Made by a program: the position numbers and the translations under genes
NCBI GenBank assembly: GCA_017411885.1
Contig: JAFQPF010000091.1
Location: 1-5,404, forward strand
From: Clostridia bacterium
GTDB taxonomy: Bacteria; Bacillota_A; Clostridia; Oscillospirales; CAG-272
DNA: 5,404 nucleotides
Direction of reading: 5' to 3'
The notes under the pieces: model-generated
Databases searched by the model: none
Told to the model about the DNA's origin: nothing
Seen by the model: the letters and a program-made list of their open reading frames with translations, nothing else
Part shown: piece by piece, positions 1-5,204 of the stretch
Layout: every line of letters starts with the position of its first letter
Position numbering within the stretch: the first letter of the stretch is position 1

Positions 1-237
1 CTTGACAGACCAAACAACAGCGTATTTATGATATTTATTTTCTTAGGGCTCTTTCTTATATCACTCGTGCTTTTACTCGGCTGTGCGGAAAAAATGTTTT
101 ATTCCTACGCACTTGCTGGCAGAGAGCCGGGAACGCGCGATGATTCTTTTGTTACCGGAAAGGTAAGCTTAAAGGCTTCTCTTTCAAGCATACCCTTTCT
201 TTTCTGCCTTTTACTTTACGTTATCGTATCTCTTTAA
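1..237 (+). CDS. Small two-helix membrane protein, probably 5'-partial
   Basis: The reading frame is open from base 1 to a TAA at 235-237. An ATG at 28 would give a 69-residue protein, but no Shine-Dalgarno precedes it. The hydrophobic stretch already begins before that methionine (S-V-F-M-I-F), so the frame more likely continues from a gene starting outside the window. Counting from the ATG at 28, a first membrane segment covers about residues 1-19 and ends near a Gly-Cys-Ala. A polar loop of about 30 residues (containing GREPGTRDD) follows, then a second hydrophobic segment at about 50-68 that forms the extreme C-terminus. I do not recognise the family. It lies 30 bases upstream of mltG with no terminator between them, so the two are probably co-transcribed. 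The frame and stop are clear; the true start is not. Confidence 0.5.
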   Translation, partial: LDRPNNSVFMIFIFLGLFLISLVLLLGCAEKMFYSYALAGREPGTRDDSFVTGKVSLKASLSSIPFLFCLLLYVIVSL

Positions 238-251
238 CACCAAGCTTACAT

Positions 252-257
252 AAGGAG
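252..257 (+). promoter_or_regulatory. Shine-Dalgarno that fixes the mltG start
   Basis: AAGGAG at 252-257 lies 10 bases before the ATG at 268 but only one base before the in-frame ATG at 259. A ribosome bound here cannot use 259 at normal spacing, so 268 is the likely start. Confidence 0.75.
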
Positions 258-267
258 AATGCACTTT

Positions 268-1878
268 ATGAATGAAAATGAAAACAAGTCGTTCGGTCTT
301 TCCGACACAGGTGATCTTAATCATATCCGCGAGATCGAAAAGATGCTTGATGAACGAAAAAATGAAAATGAAGGCGATGCAAAGCCTGCGCAGGTTCGCA
401 GATACGTAAGGCGCGCGCCCGGCACTCAGACGCCGAAAAACGAGCCTGCGTTTGAAGCAAGCACTATTATTATGAACCGTGTGGATGCTCAAAAGCCGGC
501 GGGAACACCTGCCAAGTCCGAATCCGTAAAGCCAAAGCCCGTGTCCGACAGTGACGTGAAGAGGGTTACACCGGCAAAGCAGGCGGAGCAGGTAAAGCCT
601 ATGCCCGCACACAAGCCTGCAGGCGAAAGCAAAAAGCCTGTGGCAAAGCCTGAAAAGGATGAAAAGAGCGTACCGATCGTTTCCTCCCGTCATCCTGCTG
701 TTGAAAAGAAGAAAAAGGAGCAGATCACCGAGGTTAAAGAGGAATACACTCCATTTCTTACCGAAAACGACGACCTTGAGCTTGACGACGATCCCGACCC
801 CGACAACATACCCGGCGGTGCTGTAAGCGCGCTTACAAGCGTTGCAAAGGCGGTCATATATCTCGTTGCGGTATTCGCGGTGTCGATCGCGCTTGCTTTT
901 GCCATAATCAGCGTGGCAAACGATGTCTTTGCCTTTGTTAAATCAGACGAACCGGTTACTGTTGTCGTTCCCGAAAATTGCGACACCGAAACGCTTGCCG
1001 AAATACTTGCCGAAAGCGGTGCTATCAAGTACCCCAAGATATTCAACTTTTATATACAGTTCAAGAAAAAGGAGGGCGAATATCTCCCGGGCACCTATCA
1101 GATCTCCCCTATGCTCAATTATGATTATATGATCTATGAGTTCAAGGAGAAAGCACCTGCGCGCACGACTGTAGTCGTTACTATCCCCGAGGGCTACAGC
1201 ACCGAGCAGATCGTTAAGCTTTTAGTTGACAAGGGGCTTGGCACGTACGAAGGCTACAAGCGCGCTATCAACGAATACGATTTTAAGTACAAGTTCCTTG
1301 AAAACGCCGACTCCTTCTCTGCTGACAGATACTGGCGCCTTGACGGTTACCTTTACCCCGACACCTACTACTATTATTCCGATTCTACCGAGGAAACGGT
1401 AATATACAAGATGCTTGAAAACTTCAACAACAAGTTTACCGAGGAGTATTACGCGCGTGCCGAAGAGCTTGGTATGACGGTTGACGAGCTTATTACGCTT
1501 GCTTCCATGATCCAGAAGGAGGTGCGCTTTGCCGATGAATTCGGAAACGTGTCCTCGGTATTCCACAACAGACTTAAGAGCCCGGCATATTATCCTTATC
1601 TTGATTCGGATGCGACGATCGTTTACGCTATTGAGCATGATACCGGCGAGCGCCCCAAGACGCTTGAGGATACCTCATACGAGAGCCCTTACAACACCTA
1701 CAAGAACCGCGGACTTCCTCCCGGGCCTATTGCAAACCCATCGATCGAAGCGATCAGATACGCGATGTATCCTTCAAAGACAAGCTACTACTACTTTGTT
1801 TCCGGACCTGACGGAAGAACCGTATTTTCAAGAAATTACGACGAGCATCAAGCGGCTATTGCCGATCTTTACGATTAA
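268..1878 (+). CDS. mltG: Endolytic murein transglycosylase MltG (YceG-like)
   Basis: MltG is a membrane-anchored lytic transglycosylase that cuts nascent peptidoglycan strands at the outer face of the membrane and so helps set glycan length. From the ATG at 268 the protein has 536 residues. Residues 1-193 are a cytoplasmic, probably disordered Lys/Pro/Ala/Glu-rich region with many KP-A/V steps, ending in an acidic stretch. One transmembrane helix follows at about 195-217. A LysM-like part (about 225-330, including PEGYSTEQIV) leads to the YceG catalytic domain. The catalytic glutamate is E418 in LASMIQKEV, and YNTYKNRGLPPGPIANP at 475-491 is the family signature, followed by YYYFVSGPDG and YDEH near the end. 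It is longer than E. coli MltG (about 340 residues) because of the N-terminal extension, which resembles long Firmicute forms. An in-frame ATG at 259 is too close to the Shine-Dalgarno. An intrinsic terminator follows at 1938. Confidence 0.96.
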   Translation: MNENENKSFGLSDTGDLNHIREIEKMLDERKNENEGDAKPAQVRRYVRRAPGTQTPKNEPAFEASTIIMNRVDAQKPAGTPAKSESVKPKPVSDSDVKRVTPAKQAEQVKPMPAHKPAGESKKPVAKPEKDEKSVPIVSSRHPAVEKKKKEQITEVKEEYTPFLTENDDLELDDDPDPDNIPGGAVSALTSVAKAVIYLVAVFAVSIALAFAIISVANDVFAFVKSDEPVTVVVPENCDTETLAEILAESGAIKYPKIFNFYIQFKKKEGEYLPGTYQISPMLNYDYMIYEFKEKAPARTTVVVTIPEGYSTEQIVKLLVDKGLGTYEGYKRAINEYDFKYKFLENADSFSADRYWRLDGYLYPDTYYYYSDSTEETVIYKMLENFNNKFTEEYYARAEELGMTVDELITLASMIQKEVRFADEFGNVSSVFHNRLKSPAYYPYLDSDATIVYAIEHDTGERPKTLEDTSYESPYNTYKNRGLPPGPIANPSIEAIRYAMYPSKTSYYYFVSGPDGRTVFSRNYDEHQAAIADLYD

Positions 1879-1882
1879 GGCG

Positions 1883-1891
1883 TGGTAAAAT
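1883..1891 (+). promoter_or_regulatory. Weak candidate extended -10 promoter for ylmC
   Basis: TGGTAAAAT directly after the mltG stop matches an extended -10 (TGnTATAAT) with one mismatch in the hexamer. No good -35 is seen at 16-18 bases upstream. A TATACT at 1906-1911 is an alternative -10, also without a good -35. It is listed because ylmC needs some promoter upstream of the hairpin, or read-through from mltG. AT-rich DNA often gives such matches by chance. Confidence 0.22.
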
Positions 1892-1937
1892 ATCAGACTT
1901 TGGAATATACTTTTAACAAGTATTACCGAAGGGAGAA

Positions 1938-1972
1938 ATATCCCGGCGGAGCTACCGTCGGGATATATTTTT
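1938..1972 (+). terminator. Intrinsic terminator after mltG, within the ylmC leader
   Basis: The left arm is 1938-1949 (ATATCCCGGCGG), the loop is AGCTA, and the right arm is 1955-1966 (CCGTCGGGATAT). They form a 12-base-pair stem with a single G-U pair, followed by an A and five Ts. This is a classic rho-independent terminator about 60 bases after the mltG stop. The ylmC ATG lies only four bases after the T-tract, so any transcript reaching ylmC must read through it. Confidence 0.85.
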
Positions 1973-1976
1973 ACTT

Positions 1977-2243
1977 ATGCATATTCAAAGCTTTAATGAG
2001 CTTAAGCAAAAGGAAGTTATAAACGTCTGTGACGGTAGGCGGCTCGGATACGTCTGCAACGTGGAGTTTGAGGTGCCCTGCGGTCAGATAGTAGCGATAT
2101 CGGTACCGGCAGACTGCAGATGCTTTAACTTCGGCAAGGTCGAGGAGATACGCATACCCTGGTGCAACATTGAAAAGATCGGAGCCGACACGGTTATTGT
2201 GAATGCCGGGTTTATTGAGTCCGGGGACGGGTGCAAGAAGTAA
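1977..2243 (+). CDS. ylmC: YlmC/YmxH family PRC-barrel protein, sporulation-associated
   Basis: This is an 88-residue protein of the YlmC/YmxH family, a small PRC-barrel-like fold found widely in spore-forming Firmicutes. Its molecular role is poorly defined. The hallmarks are F-N-E-L-K-Q-K-E-V-I-N-V at residues 6-17, C-D-G-R-R-L-G-Y-V at 18-26, E-F-E-V-P-C-G at 30-36, and the closing I-P-W-x-x-I-x-K-I-G at 60-69. It is cysteine-rich, with seven (18, 27, 35, 47, 49, 63, 86). The ATG at 1977 matches the family N-terminus. No upstream ATG, GTG or TTG is in frame before a TAA at 1914, so the start is firm even though no Shine-Dalgarno lies at normal distance. The nearest good one, 1929-1935, is on the far side of the terminator hairpin. 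The gene is monocistronic, with terminators on both sides. Confidence 0.88.
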   Translation: MHIQSFNELKQKEVINVCDGRRLGYVCNVEFEVPCGQIVAISVPADCRCFNFGKVEEIRIPWCNIEKIGADTVIVNAGFIESGDGCKK

Positions 2244-2255
2244 ATTTATATAATG

Positions 2256-2292
2256 AAGCCTTCTTTGCAAAAAGAGGGCTTTGTTTGTTGTT
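2256..2292 (+). terminator. Intrinsic terminator after ylmC, GCAA tetraloop
   Basis: The left arm 2256-2266 (AAGCCTTCTTT) pairs with 2271-2281 (AAAGAGGGCTT) in an 11-base-pair stem with one G-U pair. The loop is GCAA, a stable GNRA tetraloop. A T-rich tract (TGTTTGTTGTT) follows at 2282-2292. It begins 13 bases after the ylmC stop and separates ylmC from the next transcription unit. Confidence 0.88.
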
Positions 2293-2362
2293 CGCACAGT
2301 GTTTCCCCACCGTCGGTTTGGATAAAATTCTTCAAATTCAAATACAAATTTTTCTCACGCAC

Positions 2363-2391
2363 TTGCTTTTATTGACTTTTTATTATATAAT
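2363..2391 (+). promoter_or_regulatory. Sigma-A-type promoter of the glycosyltransferase operon
   Basis: TTGCTT at 2363-2368 and a perfect TATAAT at 2386-2391 are separated by exactly 17 bases, in AT-rich DNA after the ylmC terminator. Transcription would start near 2398 and leave a leader of about 35 bases. The more consensus-like TTGACT at 2372 is only 8 bases from this -10 and would need a weaker TATATT at 2393 with a 15-base spacer. The -10 lies inside a perfect 12-base palindrome, 2381-2392. I see no riboswitch or other structured element in 2293-2362. Confidence 0.65.
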
Positions 2392-2419
2392 ATATATTGG
2401 ATATATATAAACACAGGAC

Positions 2420-2426
2420 AAGGGTG
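2420..2426 (+). promoter_or_regulatory. Shine-Dalgarno that fixes the glycosyltransferase start
   Basis: AAGGGTG lies six bases before the ATG at 2433. An in-frame TTG at 2397 would extend the protein by 12 residues. That codon coincides with the predicted transcription start and has no ribosome site, so 2433 is preferred. Confidence 0.75.
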
Positions 2427-2432
2427 AAAATT

Positions 2433-3503
2433 ATGCTTAACGTTACGGTCGTTATTCCGACTCTCAATCCAAGCGAAAAGATATTTGACGTTGTCACTCA
2501 CTCCCGTGAGCTTGGCTTTAATCGAGTTATTATTGTTAACGACGGAAGCCATGAAGACAAAAACTACATATTCAAACGTCTTGCAGACGAATACTCCTGC
2601 GAGGTATTAACCCACGAGGTTAACCGCGGAAAAGGTCGCGCGCTTAAGACGGCTATGGAGCATTTTATTGCCGATCCTAAGGGTGACATTGGCATTGTTA
2701 CGCTTGATGACGACGGTCAGCACACGGCAAAGGACACTATAAACGTTGCGAAAGCACTTATAGACGAGCCGGACAAGCTCGTGCTCGGTGTACGCGATTT
2801 CAACTCGCCCAATGTACCTCCAAAAAGCAAATTCGGCAACAAGCTAACCGCTTTCTTTATGCGCTTTCTTTGCGGTGTCAGGGTAAGCGACACTCAGACC
2901 GGGCTTCGCGCATTCGGTCTTTCGGCGATACCCGCGTTTATCAAGGTGGCAGGCGAAAGATTTGAATACGAGACCAACATGCTTTTAGCCACAAAGGACA
3001 ACGGCATTGGCATAAAAGAGGTTACAATCGACACGGTTTACATCGAAAACAACAGCGGAACGCATTTTCATCCTATCCGCGATTCGCTTATGATCTACAA
3101 GCAATTATTTGCTTACATCGGCTCAGCGGTAGCGTCGGCTCTTATTGAGTACGGTTTATTTACGATCCTCACACTCACGCTTCCTATAGGCGAGCGCAAA
3201 ACGCTTATTTACGTTTCCAAATTCATTTCAAGATTCTTTTCTTCCCTGTTTAACTTCTTTGCAAACAAGAAATTCGTTTTCGGAAACGACGGTGCAACAC
3301 TCCCTGTTGCGCTCAAATATTACGCGCTTTGTATAGTTCAGACATTACTTTCTTCCGAGATCACCGCGTTTATATCCAAGTTCTTTGAAGCTGAAATTAT
3401 GATGACAGTATGCAACTTCATAACCGACTGCTTCCTTGCGCTTTTCAGCTACAAGATACAGAGATCCTGGGTATTTGCAAAAAAGAAGGACAAAAAGGAC
3501 TGA
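2433..3503 (+). CDS. GT2 glycosyltransferase fused to a GtrA-like membrane domain
   Basis: This 356-residue fusion starts with a family 2 glycosyltransferase of the polyprenyl/dolichyl-phosphate sugar synthase type (about 1-215). That family moves a sugar from a nucleotide donor to a lipid phosphate at the inner membrane face. Visible motifs are V-V-I-P-T-L-N near the start, V-N-D-G-S with D37, N-R-G-K-G-R-A-L at 64-71, the metal-binding D-D-D-G-Q-H at 92-97, D-T-Q-T-G-L-R-A-F at 153-161 and E-R-F-E-Y-E at 175-180. From about 225 to 350 is a GtrA-type domain with four predicted helices and the signatures RFFSSLFNFFANKKFVFG (267-284) and Y-K-I-Q-R-S-W-V-F (340-348). GtrA proteins are implicated in flipping lipid-linked sugars, so one chain may couple synthesis and translocation. 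Donor sugar and final acceptor cannot be read from the sequence. It is the first gene of the operon, and the next start follows four bases after its stop. Confidence 0.92.
   Translation: MLNVTVVIPTLNPSEKIFDVVTHSRELGFNRVIIVNDGSHEDKNYIFKRLADEYSCEVLTHEVNRGKGRALKTAMEHFIADPKGDIGIVTLDDDGQHTAKDTINVAKALIDEPDKLVLGVRDFNSPNVPPKSKFGNKLTAFFMRFLCGVRVSDTQTGLRAFGLSAIPAFIKVAGERFEYETNMLLATKDNGIGIKEVTIDTVYIENNSGTHFHPIRDSLMIYKQLFAYIGSAVASALIEYGLFTILTLTLPIGERKTLIYVSKFISRFFSSLFNFFANKKFVFGNDGATLPVALKYYALCIVQTLLSSEITAFISKFFEAEIMMTVCNFITDCFLALFSYKIQRSWVFAKKKDKKD
3495..3499 (+). promoter_or_regulatory. Shine-Dalgarno that fixes the glycosidase start
   Basis: AAGGA, inside the last codons of the glycosyltransferase gene, stands eight bases before the ATG at 3508. 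The longer in-frame start at 3436 would add 24 mostly charged residues in front of the membrane anchor and overlap the upstream gene by 68 bases, so 3508 is chosen. Confidence 0.75.
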
Positions 3504-3507
3504 AAAC

Positions 3508-4509
3508 ATGAAAAAGCTTACTCCAATGAAAATTATCGGCAGGATATTTACCTCACTTTTAATTCTTATCCTATGCCTACTCATATTTATAATCTGCACG
3601 GTTGCGACCGTATTTAACGGTCCGTCTGACACCATGCGCACGCTTTTGGTCAGCAGTCTTATGGAAACGAGCGCGATGAAGTTCGTTCCGCGCGCGTTTT
3701 TCTCGGACGTGGAAATAGACGCTATGATAAAGGGCAACACCGACGCTTACAACGAATACATTAACTCGCTTGAGGAGATCGAGATCACTATTCCGAAAAA
3801 GGATGCTTCCGACGTGTCTGACGAAAACGGCAACGGCATCACGATCGAAGACGTATACGGCGAGACCTATTGCGGAAAAATGATGATAATTGATGATCCT
3901 ACAAGGGTATCGATCGAGGTCATCGACAGCTTTTCAGAAACAGGCGAGGGATTCTTCCTTCGCGATCTTGCTAATTCCGACGGTGTTATAGCCGCATTCA
4001 ACGGCGGCGGATTCCTTGATAATCTCGGCACAGGAAACGGCGGTATGCCGCTTGGCGTTACGATCAAAAACGGCGAGCTTCTTGCAGATTACGCGTGGGA
4101 ATGCCCTGTTACCGTTGGCTTTGACAAGGATAAAAAGCTTATTATAGGCAGCTTCACAGGCGCACAGGCGCTTAACGCAGGTATAGTTGAAGCCTGCAGC
4201 TTCGGTCCTGTTCTTGTTAAAAACGGTATTGTGACGCCTATATCGGGAAGCGGTCTTAATCCGCGTACCGCTATCGGACAGAAGGCAGACGGCACGATCC
4301 TTGTTCTTACTATCGACGGCCGCCAGCCCCACAGTCTTGGCGCTACATACAACGATATTGCTGCAATCATGGAGGAATACGGCGCGGTCAACGCGGCTAA
4401 CCTTGACGGTGGCTCATCGTCTATGCTCTTTTACGAGGGTGAGCTTGTAAACTCACTCGGCTCGGCTGTCGGCGAAAGAAAGATCCCGACCGCATTCATA
4501 GTCAGATAA
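3508..4509 (+). CDS. Membrane-anchored phosphodiester glycosidase (NAGPA family)
   Basis: The 333-residue protein has a short basic N-terminus and one hydrophobic helix at about 13-36, which should anchor an extracytoplasmic domain. A spacer region runs to about 110. The NAGPA domain follows, related to the mammalian uncovering enzyme that hydrolyses GlcNAc-1-phosphodiesters and to bacterial exopolysaccharide proteins. Visible family motifs are A-A-F-N-G-G-G-F at 162-169, F-G-P-V-L-V-K-N-G in the middle, G-L-N-P-R-T-A-I-G ending at 257, I-D-G-R-Q at 269-273, N-A-A-N-L-D-G-G-S-S-S-M at 295-306 and E-R-K-I-P-T-A-F-I-V near the C-terminus. The domain looks complete and undamaged. The natural substrate in bacteria is generally unknown. 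Its place directly after a lipid-phosphate sugar transferase/flippase gene suggests trimming or recycling of a sugar phosphodiester at the cell surface, which is an inference. Confidence 0.92.
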   Translation: MKKLTPMKIIGRIFTSLLILILCLLIFIICTVATVFNGPSDTMRTLLVSSLMETSAMKFVPRAFFSDVEIDAMIKGNTDAYNEYINSLEEIEITIPKKDASDVSDENGNGITIEDVYGETYCGKMMIIDDPTRVSIEVIDSFSETGEGFFLRDLANSDGVIAAFNGGGFLDNLGTGNGGMPLGVTIKNGELLADYAWECPVTVGFDKDKKLIIGSFTGAQALNAGIVEACSFGPVLVKNGIVTPISGSGLNPRTAIGQKADGTILVLTIDGRQPHSLGATYNDIAAIMEEYGAVNAANLDGGSSSMLFYEGELVNSLGSAVGERKIPTAFIVR

Positions 4510-4531
4510 GATTTTATTTTACAGGAGAATT

Positions 4532-5191
4532 ATGGTTACTTTTGAAGACATAAAAAACAATGAGGACATAAGGACATATATCACGCTTGCGGACAAGTCC
4601 TTACTTTCGCTCGGATTTACCGAGCACAGCTTTGCGCACGTTACCAAGGTATCAAGCGATGCTGAATATATTCTATCGACTCTCGGCGCGGATGCTCACA
4701 CTATAGAGCTTGCCAAGATCGCCGGCTATATGCACGATATCGGCAATCTTGTAAACCGTATCGATCACTCGCAAAGCGGTGCTATTATGGCGTTCCGTAT
4801 ACTCGACAATCTTGATATGCCGGCTTCCGACGTTGCGACGATCGTTACAGCCATCGGTAATCACGACGAGGGCACAGGCGTTGCGGTAAACGAGGTCGCC
4901 GCCGCGCTTATACTCGCAGACAAATGCGACGTGCGCCGCAGCCGTGTGCGCAACCGCGATTTTTCCACCTTTGACATTCACGACCGTGTTAACTACTCGG
5001 TTACAAGCTCCCGTCTTTCGATCAACGAAGAGCATACGGAAATTGTACTTGAGCTTGAGATCGACACGTCTATAAGTCCGGTTATGGATTATTTTGAAAT
5101 TTTCTTAAACCGCATGGTAATGTGCCGCAAGGCGGCGGAAAGCTTAAATCTCCGCTTCAGGCTTATTATCAACTCTCAATCCATTATGTAA
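4532..5191 (+). CDS. HD-domain metal-dependent phosphohydrolase
   Basis: This 219-residue cytoplasmic protein of the HD superfamily has no signal peptide or membrane helix. Likely metal ligands in order are H36 (E-H-S-F-A-H), the H68-D69 pair in G-Y-M-H-D-I-G-N, H79 in R-I-D-H-S, H111 in G-N-H-D-E, and D130 in L-I-L-A-D-K-C-D-V. This H-HD-H-H-D pattern is typical of HD domains with a two-metal centre that hydrolyse nucleotides or other phosphoesters. The basic stretch R-R-S-R-V-R-N-R-D follows D130. Residues from about 150 to 219 form a C-terminal part rich in strands and helices that I cannot name. The substrate cannot be predicted from sequence. AGGAG at 4523-4527 lies four bases before the ATG. 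The gene begins 22 bases after the glycosidase stop without a terminator, so it belongs to the same operon, although its link to glycan metabolism is unclear. Confidence 0.85.
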   Translation: MVTFEDIKNNEDIRTYITLADKSLLSLGFTEHSFAHVTKVSSDAEYILSTLGADAHTIELAKIAGYMHDIGNLVNRIDHSQSGAIMAFRILDNLDMPASDVATIVTAIGNHDEGTGVAVNEVAAALILADKCDVRRSRVRNRDFSTFDIHDRVNYSVTSSRLSINEEHTEIVLELEIDTSISPVMDYFEIFLNRMVMCRKAAESLNLRFRLIINSQSIM

Positions 5192-5192
5192 A

Positions 5193-5199
5193 GAGGTGA
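5193..5199 (+). promoter_or_regulatory. Shine-Dalgarno for a TTG-start gene at the right edge
   Basis: GAGGTGA at 5193-5199 starts two bases after the HD gene's stop codon and lies five bases before a TTG at 5205. It is one of the strongest ribosome sites in the window and is the main support for a gene that lacks an ATG. An in-frame GTG at 5196 lies inside the site itself and is therefore an unlikely start. Confidence 0.65.
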
Positions 5200-5204
5200 G
5201 TATC

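Noticed and set aside
2..32. TTGACA at 2-7 with TATGAT at 27-32 as a promoter
   Set aside because: The 19-base spacer is too long for a confident call, and the -10 would overlap the candidate start codon. The frame appears to be coding through this region.
211..693. Long minus-strand open frame (160 codons) opposite mltG
   Set aside because: It lies opposite the low-complexity N-terminus of a clear gene, is Arg/Leu/Cys-rich, has no convincing ribosome site and shows no known motif. It is a shadow of the coding strand.
690..1638. Minus-strand frames at 690-1046 and 1222-1638 and plus-strand frames at 923-1132 and 1529-1888
   Set aside because: All overlap mltG in other frames, while mltG shows family motifs throughout. 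None has its own recognisable domain.
1971..2297. Minus-strand frame of 108 codons opposite ylmC
   Set aside because: It spans the ylmC gene and runs through its terminator; the forward product is a clear family member.
2293..2362. Possible riboswitch or small RNA between ylmC and the glycosyltransferase gene
   Set aside because: I see only AT-rich DNA with a short TTCAAA repeat and no stable stems, and the region lies upstream of the predicted transcription start.
2372..2391. TTGACT at 2372 as the -35 for TATAAT at 2386
   Set aside because: Only 8 bases separate them. TTGCTT at 2363 gives the correct 17-base spacing.
2382..2410. Divergent promoter on the minus strand from the palindromic -10
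   Set aside because: There is no good -35 at the required distance and no minus-strand gene to serve; ylmC's terminator lies immediately there.
2397..2432. TTG at 2397 as the glycosyltransferase start
   Set aside because: It has no Shine-Dalgarno and sits at the predicted transcription start, whereas ATG 2433 has AAGGGTG six bases upstream and begins just before the conserved V-V-I-P strand.
3345..5035. Minus-strand frames at 3345-3740, 3867-4067, 3934-4332, 4089-4391 and 4673-5035
   Set aside because: They lie opposite the glycosyltransferase, glycosidase and HD genes, whose motifs are intact. No promoter, ribosome site or family feature supports them.
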